From JACRNA01 sp964366335 (GTDB lineage: Bacteria > Patescibacteriota > Microgenomatia > CAZETR01 > Amesbacteraceae), in assembly GCA_964366335.1 (NCBI GenBank), contig CAYITQ010000002.1, positions 1-41,549 on the forward strand: a stretch of 41,549 bases of DNA, given 5' to 3'. This document shows, piece after piece, positions 1 to 7,363 of the stretch. A model generated the notes under the pieces. The model ran no database searches. It was not told the DNA's origin and saw nothing but the letters and a program-made list of their open reading frames with translations. Made by a program: the position numbers and the translations under genes. Position 1 is the first letter of the stretch. Every line of letters starts with the position of its first letter.

Positions 1-37
1 GCTCTTGCAATGGCCATATGTTTTGTTTTCTACCCAT
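1..37 (-). CDS. 5' end of an unidentified gene cut by the window edge
   Basis: An ATG at 37 opens a frame that stays open to the edge (M-G-R-K-Q-N-I-W-P-L-Q-E). It is the first start codon downstream of the terminator-like hairpin at 65-84, so it is the likely target of that leader. Twelve residues are too few to name a family. Its position behind an attenuator-like leader suggests an aminoacyl-tRNA synthetase or amino-acid gene, but that is only inference. Confidence 0.4.
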   Translation of the reverse strand, partial: MGRKQNIWPLQE

Positions 38-64
38 ATATTTTTTAGGGCAGGAATATTAAAT

Positions 65-108
65 AAAAAATCCCCTCGCGGGGAAGTTAACTGAGGCTAA
101 CCAGCCCC
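65..108 (-). promoter_or_regulatory. Attenuator-like alternative hairpins
   Basis: Terminator on the minus strand: TCCCC (84-80), GNRA loop GCGA (79-76), GGGGA (75-71), then six T (70-65). The same CCCC can instead pair with GGGG at 108-105, helped by GTTA/TAAC inside, giving a competing antiterminator. The 5' arm lies inside the leader ORF at 87-140, so translation could decide which hairpin forms. Confidence 0.6.
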
Positions 109-140
109 GGAATAAATTTAGTTATAGCCTTCTGGATCAT
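87..140 (-). CDS. Candidate leader peptide (17 aa)
   Basis: Short ORF MIQKAITKFIPGLVSLS-stop. Its ATG lies 9 nt after a consensus -10 box, so its message would be nearly leaderless, like most units in this window. It overlaps the 5' arm of the attenuator hairpins. Codons 2, 6 and 10 are Ile (ATC, ATA, ATT) and the tail has Leu/Val/Ser; the controlling amino acid is not obvious. Stalling at the early Ile codons would leave the antiterminator arm free, so Ile is my weak preference. Confidence 0.45.
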   Translation of the reverse strand: MIQKAITKFIPGLVSLS

Positions 141-149
141 CTACCCAAG

Positions 150-177
150 ATTATATCACTCTCCCGCAAGTTGTCAA
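150..177 (-). promoter_or_regulatory. Sigma70-type promoter for the left-edge leader
   Basis: Minus-strand TTGACA (177-172), 16-bp spacer, TATAAT (155-150): both boxes are perfect consensus. Predicted transcription start about 143, three bases before the leader ATG at 140. Confidence 0.8.
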
Positions 178-188
178 TACTATAGGTT

Positions 189-1187
189 CTAATAACCTAG
201 TTCAAAAACCAATCTTACTCCAGCAACCAGTTCTCTAATCCCCGGATTATCAAGGCTCATGAAAGATCTCTCTAAAATATCTTGTCCCAATCTCATGTTA
301 GCTATAATCTGCAAAGCTCGACTTTGGTCAATTGCTCCTCGTTCACGATCCTCACTTTGAGCAATATCTCCATATGTATTCCATTGCTGCACCCAACCTT
401 TTGTTTGGCGTCGAACAACGGCGCGATCTCGTTGGTGACTTTCCTGTTTATCCAAAGTGCCTCTGCCAGCTATTTCTGATCTGGCTACAATTGCTTCTTT
501 AATCACATTTTCTACTAGTTGACTATGCGTTGCCGTTTTAACCAGTCTGGCAAAGATAAAATTTGATGCTGAAGCTGATATTTGGGATTCTTCTTTAGGA
601 GTCATTCTAACTATTGCGGAATCTGTCCTGGGACAAGGGTAAAAACTATCTTTTGAAACCGTTAATAAATGTTCAATTACAAAAAAGGTCTGGGCTATAA
701 ACGACATCCTCCCATAAATTCCGTCTGTTTCTTCTGCAAGAAGAAGCCCTGCCGCGTTATCACCAATCATAAGCACAGCATTTAAGATTTCGCTGTCTGC
801 TAGTAGCCAAATCATAGGCTCAATAATATGAAACGGTAGATTTGATATCGCTTGGGTAATCTCTGGTTCTATAAATTCCGCCAAGCCAGTATCTAAAACA
901 TTAGCATATCTAACATCTACATTCCCATTTTCTTTTTGTACTTTGGTAAGAAACGGTTCGAATTTTTGATCTATTTCTAAGGATGTGACACTTGAGGCTA
1001 CCTTAGCCAAAGCATTGGTTAAATTTCCTGTGCCCGCTCCCACTTCTATCACATGTGCTCCATTTAAAACTAGCGAAGCCATATATCGTATTACTCCTTT
1101 ATCAATCACGAAATTCTGCCCCAATTTTTCGTTGGGCGACACACCGTGCTCTTCAAGTAAAGATTCTATTTCCAATACACTTGCCAT
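189..1187 (-). CDS. rsmA: rRNA adenine N6-dimethyltransferase family protein (RsmA/KsgA-like)
   Basis: Class I SAM methyltransferase of the KsgA/Erm family, which dimethylates adenines in small-subunit rRNA (Erm members act on 23S). Seen: LGQNF near residue 22, SAM loop EVGAGTGNLT (about 48-57), acidic LEID, catalytic NLPF (about 116-119), and the FYPCPRTDSAI motif near 182-192. The C-terminal third (from about 210) is longer and more polar than in typical RsmA and does not show the usual RRKTLRN motif, so substrate specificity is less certain. The start at 1187 is supported by an extended -10 box ten bases upstream. Divergent from folE. Confidence 0.82.
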   Translation of the reverse strand: MASVLEIESLLEEHGVSPNEKLGQNFVIDKGVIRYMASLVLNGAHVIEVGAGTGNLTNALAKVASSVTSLEIDQKFEPFLTKVQKENGNVDVRYANVLDTGLAEFIEPEITQAISNLPFHIIEPMIWLLADSEILNAVLMIGDNAAGLLLAEETDGIYGRMSFIAQTFFVIEHLLTVSKDSFYPCPRTDSAIVRMTPKEESQISASASNFIFARLVKTATHSQLVENVIKEAIVARSEIAGRGTLDKQESHQRDRAVVRRQTKGWVQQWNTYGDIAQSEDRERGAIDQSRALQIIANMRLGQDILERSFMSLDNPGIRELVAGVRLVFELGY

Positions 1188-1197
1188 AACGCGGGAG

Positions 1198-1206
1198 ATT
1201 ATAGCA
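1198..1206 (-). promoter_or_regulatory. Extended -10 promoter of rsmA
   Basis: TGC-TATAAT on the minus strand (TATAAT at 1203-1198) with no good -35. Predicted start near 1191 gives a 5' leader of about 4 nt before the ATG at 1187. Confidence 0.65.
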
Positions 1207-1225
1207 AAAAACTAAGTACAAAGTA

Positions 1226-1253
1226 TTGACAATTGTCTTGTTTAGTATATTAT
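1226..1253 (+). promoter_or_regulatory. Promoter of folE
   Basis: TTGACA (1226-1231), 16-bp spacer, TATTAT (1248-1253). Predicted start about 1260, which rules out the GTG at 1256 as start codon and favours the ATG at 1307 (or GTG at 1271). Confidence 0.75.
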
Positions 1254-1306
1254 AAGTGTATACGGCCGCAGTGCCATACGTAACCAAACGTAATTTAAGA
1301 TCTGCT

Positions 1307-1891
1307 ATGAATAATGTTACATCGAAAAACCTTAATATTCAAAAGGCTGTTGTGGATTTTTTCGTTCAATTGGGAGATGACCCAAACAGAGATGGCATAA
1401 GAGAGACACCCAAACGACACGAGGAAGCAATGAAATATTTGTTGGGTGGTTATGAGCGAAGCTTTGAACAAGAGAATAAGTTGTTTGAAAATTTAACAAA
1501 ATACAAAGATATTATTGTGCTCAAAAATATTGACTTCTTTTCAACATGTGAGCACCATCTTCTTCCATTCTTTGGCTACGCCCATGTTGGCTATGTTCCG
1601 GGTAAGAGAGTTTTAGGAATTAGTAAATTGGCCCGAGCTGTTGATATTTATGCTCGCAGACTCCAAGATCAAGAATCCCTGGGATCTCAAGTTGCGGATG
1701 TACTCATTACTACGGGAGAGGCCGAGGGAGCCGCCGTTTTAATTGAAGGTAGACATTTGTGTAATGCAGCTAGAGGAGTAGAGAAAACTTTATCGATAAT
1801 GACAACCTGCGTTTTCAGGGGAAGCTTTGAAAATAACACTAAGCTCCAAGACAAATTTTTGGATATAGTTAGAATTAGAAAAAGTCTCTAA
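1307..1891 (+). CDS. folE: GTP cyclohydrolase I
   Basis: Converts GTP to 7,8-dihydroneopterin triphosphate, the first step of folate/pterin synthesis. Seen: DPNRDGIRETPKR near the N-terminus, the STCEHHLLPFFG motif carrying the Cys and His zinc ligands, the RLQDQESLGSQ segment, and the second zinc Cys in EGRHLCNAARGVEK. The 194-aa length fits the bacterial enzyme. The start is placed at 1307 because the promoter predicts transcription from about 1260; a GTG at 1271 in the same frame is an alternative. No other folate genes lie nearby, so the product may feed another pterin-like pathway. Confidence 0.93.
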   Translation: MNNVTSKNLNIQKAVVDFFVQLGDDPNRDGIRETPKRHEEAMKYLLGGYERSFEQENKLFENLTKYKDIIVLKNIDFFSTCEHHLLPFFGYAHVGYVPGKRVLGISKLARAVDIYARRLQDQESLGSQVADVLITTGEAEGAAVLIEGRHLCNAARGVEKTLSIMTTCVFRGSFENNTKLQDKFLDIVRIRKSL

Positions 1892-1898
1892 TTTAGTC

Positions 1899-2720
1899 AT
1901 GATAACGGTACTTATCAGAATCAGTGATGACTACAGAGTTTTAAAATGTATTGACTCTATCAGAAAAACATCACTTTCTTCCCAAATAATTGTATCCATG
2001 ACACCAAATAAATTCCTCGAAAAAATAATAAAAGAGTTAGGTATTAGGTATTGTATAGTCCCAAAAAAAAATGTGTCCGTAACCACAAACAGGGGCCTTG
2101 AATTAGTAAAAACTCCAAAAGTTATTGTGACCGATTGTGACACGATATTTGATAAGAATTGCATTAACAAGTTAGATAAAGCCCTCGACCGGTATGATGT
2201 TGTAAAACCAAAATTAATTTTTCAAACAAAAAAAGGGTTCTTCAATAAATCTGTAGCAAATTTACGAACCTATTTCAACAATGGTCCTAAGATGTACATG
2301 CCTGGATTATCATTTAGATTGAATATCAAAACTAGAATAGGCAACCACTTTTTTGACGAAAATGTGGCATGGAGTGAAGATTCTGAATTTTCTAACCGAA
2401 TCGAAAAAGTTAATTTAATAACTCACTATGTAAAATCTGCCCAATTGTTCCACCCACCTTTAAATATCAGCCATGATTTGGCAGACTCCTTTCTAATTGG
2501 AGCAAAGAAGTACAAAAGGCAGCGTCTGGGAGAATTAATTCAGAAAAGAATAAAGAAGTATAAGCAGATCTTCACTTTGTTTGGACTCTCGACCACAATC
2601 TATGGAATTATTTGGTATTTATTTTTTGATTTAGGCCAAATGTCAAAAGGATTAGGTCCTATTGGAATAGGCCTTCAAGACATGGCGTGGGCGATCATCA
2701 CTAAAAAGAAAAACAAATAA
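1899..2720 (+). CDS. Family 2-like glycosyltransferase, membrane-associated
   Basis: GT-A fold glycosyltransferase. The N-terminus reads VLIRISDDYRVLKCIDSIRKT, typical of GT2 nucleotide-binding regions, and TDCDTIFD (about 78-85) supplies a DxD-type metal/nucleotide-sugar motif. SEDSEF near 160 resembles the acceptor/base region. A hydrophobic stretch around residues 225-245 (TIYGIIWYLFFDLG) suggests membrane anchoring at the C-terminus. It begins 7 nt after folE and its stop overlaps the start of the next glycosyltransferase by one base (TAATG), so the two are probably made together for a surface glycan. Substrate unknown. Confidence 0.7.
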   Translation: MITVLIRISDDYRVLKCIDSIRKTSLSSQIIVSMTPNKFLEKIIKELGIRYCIVPKKNVSVTTNRGLELVKTPKVIVTDCDTIFDKNCINKLDKALDRYDVVKPKLIFQTKKGFFNKSVANLRTYFNNGPKMYMPGLSFRLNIKTRIGNHFFDENVAWSEDSEFSNRIEKVNLITHYVKSAQLFHPPLNISHDLADSFLIGAKKYKRQRLGELIQKRIKKYKQIFTLFGLSTTIYGIIWYLFFDLGQMSKGLGPIGIGLQDMAWAIITKKKNK

Positions 2721-3709
2721 TGAAAAGTGTTTATTTTGCAAACATTTGGCCTCAAATAATCACCGAAAGAGGATTTAAGTTATTCGAAAAGCTCGGATAT
2801 TCAATTTCTGGAAATTGGTTATGCGATAGTATGGATTTTAACAACTCATTTAGAATACTCTACCCTTACGCAAATTTTGATAATGCGTTGATTATTGACA
2901 AAGAACAAAATCGTTTATGGAAAAAGGTTATATCTTATATTCTATTCCCAGATTCGTGTGTTGGGTGGGATTGTGATAAAAATAAATATTTATTAAAAAT
3001 AAATAATAACTTTTTAAGTAGTATAGAAAAATCTAGAGCTATTATTTCACATAGTAATTATTCTCTAAATCTTATTCAAAAAACTTATGGTGATATAAGT
3101 GCAAATATCGTCCCTTTGGGTATAGACACAAATTCAATTAGGTCTTTTCCTAAGAAAAGATCTAAAACTTTAAAAGTATTGTGGAATAATATGTGGAGAT
3201 CAGACAAGGGCACTATCGAGGCTTTTCGAATAATTAAGTCTCTTGCTCAAAAGTATCCAGAAGTCGATTTCTTAATCTGTCAATCTGAAACTTGGGGAAC
3301 CAATTCAAATTCTTCTGCATATAAATTGCTATGTCAACCACAATTACGGAGTTTACACAATCTTCAAAATGTAGAATTTATTTCTAGGTTAAAGAAACAG
3401 ACTGAATATTGGGAGCTACTTAGACAGGTGGATATTGGGTTCAGCACATCTTTTCATGAAGGATTTGGATTATCTATGATGGAACAAGAAGCCGCAGAAA
3501 TAGCGTGCGTGGTCCCAAACGAAGAGGTTTATCCAGAATTACACAGCGGGTGTTTGATTTCAGAAAGAAACCATATAATTAACGACCTACAAAGGCTGAT
3601 AGAAGATGCCAATTTAAGAAAAACAATTGCAAAAAGATGTTTAGAAAACGCCTCAAAATACGATATTGAATTTTGGGTAAAGTCTATAGTTAAACACTTA
3701 AATAATTGA
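2720..3709 (+). CDS. GT-B (family 4-like) glycosyltransferase
   Basis: Glycosyl transferase group 1 type. The C-terminal donor-binding half has the EGFGLSMMEQEAAE motif (about 250-263) followed by CVVPNEEVYPEL, the usual nucleotide-sugar clamp. The middle contains LWNNMWRSDKGTIEAFRI, the start of the second Rossmann domain. Translationally coupled to the preceding GT2-like gene. Its last 12 bases overlap the 3' end of the convergent kinase gene. Base composition is AT-rich like its neighbour. Specificity cannot be read from the sequence. Confidence 0.78.
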   Translation: MKSVYFANIWPQIITERGFKLFEKLGYSISGNWLCDSMDFNNSFRILYPYANFDNALIIDKEQNRLWKKVISYILFPDSCVGWDCDKNKYLLKINNNFLSSIEKSRAIISHSNYSLNLIQKTYGDISANIVPLGIDTNSIRSFPKKRSKTLKVLWNNMWRSDKGTIEAFRIIKSLAQKYPEVDFLICQSETWGTNSNSSAYKLLCQPQLRSLHNLQNVEFISRLKKQTEYWELLRQVDIGFSTSFHEGFGLSMMEQEAAEIACVVPNEEVYPELHSGCLISERNHIINDLQRLIEDANLRKTIAKRCLENASKYDIEFWVKSIVKHLNN

Positions 3710-4732
3710 GTACTTACTTTTACTAAATACTTCTTCGAACATGTTCATCTGAAGATGTAAATTGTTAAGTTGAAACTCAAGCTCACTAATTACCCTTTCC
3801 AGATCGGCCAATAATTCCCTTCTACTTGTATGTATATACTCCTTGATTAGATATATAGATTCCCGTGTCAACAATGTGAGACCTGATCCATAAATAAATT
3901 CAGGTATTACTTTTGAAATATGTCCATGTTCATTATATATTGATAAAAACTCCTTTTGTTTTTCTTTCCAATCACCATTTAAATAAACAGCGTGTAAATC
4001 ATTTAGGGTCAGTGTTATGTCTGCTTCGAGACAGTCATTTCTCGCGTTTCCAAAATCAAATACTTTAGATATTCCCATGGAGCTAAACTTTATATTTTTT
4101 GTTCTATAATCGCCGTGAATTGGAGTAGTTTTCTTTTGTGAAAGTTTAAATATGCTAGTTATTATTTTGTAAGCTTGGATAATTAGAATTTTTATTCTTT
4201 TTATTTCAACTTCATTTGCCAGGATACCTAAATCAAAAGTATCAAGAAAACAAATATCCGGTTTAAAATCTGCCACCACAGGCCAATTTCTCGCTCCTTC
4301 AATTACCAAGTCACTACTAAAATCGTGCAGATCCTTAAGCCCTATCGCCATTTCTCTTAAATGCTTTGTATTATTAGAATCAAATTGAACTCCTTTAGCA
4401 TATTCATATACAGCAAACATATGACCGTCTATTTCTACTGGTTGTCCTCTATGTATTGACAGCGGATATCCTTTCTCATGAAGTAAGTTCATATATTTAT
4501 GAATCCAGAAAACATCCTCTTTTTGTGACCATTTTGGATACTTTTTGATAATCCATTTGTTATCTTGTTGGTCCTCAAAAGACCAAATTTTACTGGTATT
4601 CCCCAAAGAACTTTCGAGTGTTAAGTATGTAAGATTTTTTATACCCGATACATCAAAAGAGGCGGAAACAAGAACTTTAGAAATATTAAACGGAATTTTT
4701 TGTGGTGTAGATATTTTCCGAGTATGTTCCAT
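3698..4732 (-). CDS. Aminoglycoside-phosphotransferase-fold kinase (APH/choline kinase family)
   Basis: Small-molecule kinase of the APH superfamily. Seen: the catalytic loop HGDYRTKNIKF (about 207-217) with Asp and Asn, and the metal-binding DFGNARND about ten residues later. The N-lobe has the WIIKKYP lysine strand (about 55-61). The real substrate is unlikely to be an antibiotic; homoserine, choline, sugars or lipids are all possible in this family. The ATG at 4732 overlaps the end of bpsA by 47 nt, so the two are co-transcribed. Interesting in view of the absent thrB: a ThrB2-type homoserine kinase has this fold, but I have no specific evidence for that. Confidence 0.75.
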   Translation of the reverse strand: MEHTRKISTPQKIPFNISKVLVSASFDVSGIKNLTYLTLESSLGNTSKIWSFEDQQDNKWIIKKYPKWSQKEDVFWIHKYMNLLHEKGYPLSIHRGQPVEIDGHMFAVYEYAKGVQFDSNNTKHLREMAIGLKDLHDFSSDLVIEGARNWPVVADFKPDICFLDTFDLGILANEVEIKRIKILIIQAYKIITSIFKLSQKKTTPIHGDYRTKNIKFSSMGISKVFDFGNARNDCLEADITLTLNDLHAVYLNGDWKEKQKEFLSIYNEHGHISKVIPEFIYGSGLTLLTRESIYLIKEYIHTSRRELLADLERVISELEFQLNNLHLQMNMFEEVFSKSKYSII

Positions 4733-5645
4733 GGATTAGCACCTTTGTTTTAGGTGTAATGTCACAAATAAAAAGAGAGCTAGCACTGCCAATGGATTCG
4801 GCACCGGTATAACGGTTAAACTTGTCAAACACCCATCTCATCATCAGCCCGGACTTGATCACTACACCATAAATAGGCAGAAACCTTTCTTTAGCTCTGT
4901 CACTGTTACCATAGCAAAAATATATTCTGGCGGCTTGATTGCCATTGATATCTAAAGCTTCGATAGCCCGGGAGAGAAAAAGGCTTACACCTTCGGTAGT
5001 ATAGGGCGGATCCGTAAATACCACATCAAATTTACCCCGCAGCTCATCCGGTAGTACTTTCCTGGCATCGTATTTTGTGGTTTCTATTCCCGCTGACGCT
5101 ATCTTTATCCCCTCTAAAATTCTGGGGTCTATATCTAACACACAGACCCTGGCTGGTTTACCAACATGAGATACGGCTACCGAAGTAAAATCATCATCCC
5201 CTAAAAACAAAATTCTTTTCCCCTTGATATCTTCAAAAAAGTCCATCAGTATAGCTCTTCTGGTGGTAGTTTCGATAGTAGCCGTAAATTGGTCATAGTC
5301 TCTTTTGGGTTCGGCTCTGAGGTTTTTGTAGCCTTTCAATAAATTGACAACCTTGCCAAATTGGTTATTTCTTTCCAAGAATGCCCACATAGACTCTTCT
5401 GTCTCATATGAACCCAAAAATAGTTCACCAACAACATTTCTACCCTGGTCATTCAATGCCGTTTTGCCGGAAACCGGCTCCAATAGATTCTCAAGACCCT
5501 CCTTCACTTGATTTATGACATTTCTGGAAATTCCGACCCTTCTTACTAAATCGTTATTTTCGATTTGACTGGACTTCAAAGCCCACAACATATCCATCAC
5601 TTTCTTAACGGGAAGACCCAACTGTTTTGAGATTTCAAGCAACAT
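4686..5645 (-). CDS. bpsA: Branched-chain polyamine synthase homologue (BpsA, formerly DUF43)
   Basis: Aminopropyltransferase-type enzyme that in thermophiles makes N4-bis(aminopropyl)spermidine. Seen: N-terminal helix-turn-helix-like segment (residues 1-60), the FLGDDDFTSVA motif (about 146-156), CVLDIDPRIL, and the FTDPPYT active-site motif (about 210-216). At 319 aa it is near family length. GDDD plus DPPY distinguishes it from the SpeE spermidine synthases. The ATG at 5645 is preceded by GGAGG at 5665-5661 with a long 15-nt gap. It is followed by the overlapping APH-fold kinase. Biochemical product in this host is inferred. Confidence 0.8.
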   Translation of the reverse strand: MLLEISKQLGLPVKKVMDMLWALKSSQIENNDLVRRVGISRNVINQVKEGLENLLEPVSGKTALNDQGRNVVGELFLGSYETEESMWAFLERNNQFGKVVNLLKGYKNLRAEPKRDYDQFTATIETTTRRAILMDFFEDIKGKRILFLGDDDFTSVAVSHVGKPARVCVLDIDPRILEGIKIASAGIETTKYDARKVLPDELRGKFDVVFTDPPYTTEGVSLFLSRAIEALDINGNQAARIYFCYGNSDRAKERFLPIYGVVIKSGLMMRWVFDKFNRYTGAESIGSASSLFICDITPKTKVLIHGTYSENIYTTKNSV

Positions 5646-5668
5646 ACTGATGTCAATTATCCTCCGAC

Positions 5669-5728
5669 TTAGTCTAAAAAGGCAAGTTGCAGTAATAAAT
5701 TAGTCAACATTAACTTAGCCTTGAACAT
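5669..5728 (-). CDS. Candidate Leu-rich leader ORF upstream of bpsA
   Basis: ORF of 19 codons (MFKAKLMLTNLLLQLAFLD-stop), seven of them Leu. It begins about 4 nt after the predicted start of a promoter (TTTGCA, 18-bp spacer, TACAAT at 744-739 of the 5 kb block) carried by the direct repeat, and ends just before the Shine-Dalgarno sequence of bpsA. No terminator hairpin is visible between it and bpsA, so translational coupling is more likely than attenuation, and it may be chance. Confidence 0.25.
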   Translation of the reverse strand: MFKAKLMLTNLLLQLAFLD

Positions 5729-5779
5729 GTATACTTGTATTGTACCAAACCAAGTCAAGGATTGCAAACTATAGGATAA
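5726..5779. repeat. 54-bp direct repeat, copy 1
   Basis: Matches 8630-8683: the last 37 bp (5743-5779 versus 8647-8683) are identical and the first 17 differ at about five positions. Read on the minus strand it contains a promoter-like pair, TTTGCA and TACAAT with an 18-bp spacer. The two copies bracket the three-gene serine module. Confidence 0.85.
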
Positions 5780-5803
5780 GGGGTGGTACACGCGTAAGAG
5801 GAC

Positions 5804-6565
5804 TTAAACCAGATTTTTTAGAGGAATTTTAATACTGGGTTGAGTATCTAATATCCTTCTTGTAACTCCATCTGTTCCTACTACACCAAACTTCGTTCTT
5901 TTGGCATCGGCATATGTATTAGGAGTTTTGAAGCATTCAAATACTTGTTCAGCCGTCCAGACATTGCCATCACTATGCCAAGTATTCAATACTACGGAAT
6001 TATCAAATAAATAAGGAATTAATTGTACAGGCACATATTTAAGTCTCTGTGTCGAAGACTCTGCCGCCATTTTAACCCTGTGATGGCCATCAAGAACGCC
6101 TAGATCACCATAAATTAGACTATCTATAATTCCCATTCCTCCTTTTGTAACTAAGGCACTGTAAATACTAGAATAAACTTGAGTGTTTAAAATCATATTG
6201 CCTTTACAAAGGGTATAAGCCGCAACTGCTATAGGAGAACCATCCCACCCACTAGAGAAATCAATTTCTGCGAAACCACTCTCATTACGACCCTCGGGAA
6301 TCCACTTCGGGTTATTTGGGTCTCCAATGGTATCCTCATGAGTACCTAAAAGCTTTGGGGGAACCAGTAAAACAAGTGGTTTAAATGGTGTTTTTGAAGA
6401 GTCAATTGACTCTGGTATATCGCCTTTACCATGTACACTCCTCCAACCTCTCTGCCTCTGTTGTTTGCCCCCACTGTGAACAATTTCTAATCCTTTTAAC
6501 CGCGAATTGCCTGAAGAAATTAAATCTCCATAATTGAGGATTTTGGGTGCTTCCCTTATAGACAT
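5804..6565 (-). CDS. SerK-like protein (ParB/sulfiredoxin-fold, possible free-serine kinase)
   Basis: The C-terminal half has LGVLDGHHRVKMAAE (about 155-169), the signature of ParB/Srx-fold small-molecule kinases such as archaeal SerK and staphylococcal SbnI, followed by KYVPVQLIPYL and a final IKIPLKNL strand as in SerK. The usual PPKTT-R-H motif is changed to PNTYADAKRTKF, so activity is uncertain. SerK enzymes phosphorylate free L-serine to O-phosphoserine. Genomic context is strong: it is divergent from a phosphoserine-phosphatase-like gene next to serS. The first 100 residues are not recognised. The start at 6565 is set by a perfect promoter. Confidence 0.65.
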   Translation of the reverse strand: MSIREAPKILNYGDLISSGNSRLKGLEIVHSGGKQQRQRGWRSVHGKGDIPESIDSSKTPFKPLVLLVPPKLLGTHEDTIGDPNNPKWIPEGRNESGFAEIDFSSGWDGSPIAVAAYTLCKGNMILNTQVYSSIYSALVTKGGMGIIDSLIYGDLGVLDGHHRVKMAAESSTQRLKYVPVQLIPYLFDNSVVLNTWHSDGNVWTAEQVFECFKTPNTYADAKRTKFGVVGTDGVTRRILDTQPSIKIPLKNLV

Positions 6566-6574
6566 TAAACATGC

Positions 6575-6603
6575 CTTATATCAAATAAGAATTTACTTGT
6601 CAA
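6575..6603 (-). promoter_or_regulatory. Promoter of the SerK-like gene
   Basis: TTGACA (6603-6598), 17-bp spacer, TATAAG (6580-6575). Predicted start about 6568, three bases from the ATG at 6565, so the mRNA would be leaderless. Confidence 0.75.
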
Positions 6604-6626
6604 GTATTTAATTAAGAAACTTCTGT

Positions 6627-6655
6627 TTGAATATTGTGCATCAATAAGATAAAAT
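6627..6655 (+). promoter_or_regulatory. Promoter of the SerB-like gene
   Basis: TTGAAT (6627-6632), 17-bp spacer, TAAAAT (6650-6655). Predicted start about 6662, so the in-frame GTG at 6634 is not transcribed and the ATG at 6664 is the start. Confidence 0.6.
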
Positions 6656-6663
6656 TCATCTTT

Positions 6664-7338
6664 ATGAAAAGAAAAATCAATCCTAGAGGTTATGATATTA
6701 TAATCTTCGATTGCGACAGCACACTATCCGCTGTCGAAGGAATAGATCTGCTTGCAGAAAAGCATGGGATAAAAGACAAGGTCGAAGAGCTTACCCATCT
6801 AGCCATGAATGGCCATAGTAATTTCGCTGATGCACTTGCATTAAGACTCGAATTGGTTCAACCAACAAGAGAGGATCTTTACTGGCTAGGAGAAGAATAT
6901 ATTAGAAAGACTACTCCGGGCACTAAAGAATTGATTTCTGAACTTCATAAAATAGATAAGGAGATATACATAATTTCAGGTGGATTCAAAGATGCAATTA
7001 GAATCTTCGCAAAACACATTAATATTAAGGAATCTCATGTTTTTTCCAATGTCCTATTCTTTGATCAAGAAGGCAAATATACAGGCTTTGATAAAACGAA
7101 TCCACTTTCTAAAAATCATGGCAAACGAATCACGCTTAAAGAACTGGCAAAAATGGGAAACACTTTGTTTGTTGGAGACGGGATCACAGACTTAGAAGCA
7201 AAAGATGTGGTTGATTTATTTGTGGGTTTTGGCGGAGTACAAGTACGGGATGCGGTCAAAAAGGAAGCAGACATTTTTATTGAAGAAAAAACGCTGAAAA
7301 AGATTGTCAATATAGCCTCAGGTTCGAGAATGATTTGA
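6664..7338 (+). CDS. serB: Phosphoserine phosphatase-like HAD hydrolase
   Basis: HAD-superfamily phosphatase of the SerB group: O-phosphoserine to serine and phosphate. Seen: motif I DCDST (about 17-21), motif II Ser in IISGGF, a Lys in the GKRITLKEL region, and motif III/IV VGDGITDLEA with the acidic pair. About 224 aa, matching single-domain SerB without ACT domains. It lies 26 nt upstream of serS and divergent from a SerK-like gene, which together suggests control of the serine/phosphoserine balance. A related HAD phosphatase with another substrate cannot be excluded. Confidence 0.82.
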   Translation: MKRKINPRGYDIIIFDCDSTLSAVEGIDLLAEKHGIKDKVEELTHLAMNGHSNFADALALRLELVQPTREDLYWLGEEYIRKTTPGTKELISELHKIDKEIYIISGGFKDAIRIFAKHINIKESHVFSNVLFFDQEGKYTGFDKTNPLSKNHGKRITLKELAKMGNTLFVGDGITDLEAKDVVDLFVGFGGVQVRDAVKKEADIFIEEKTLKKIVNIASGSRMI

Positions 7339-7363
7339 CAGACATGATAAAGTATTAGTTGAA

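Noticed and set aside
1256..1306. GTG at 1256 as the folE start
   Set aside because: It lies within three bases of the -10 box, upstream of the predicted transcription start at about 1260.
7116..7310. Minus-strand frame inside serB
   Set aside because: Antisense to conserved HAD motifs III and IV; no promoter.
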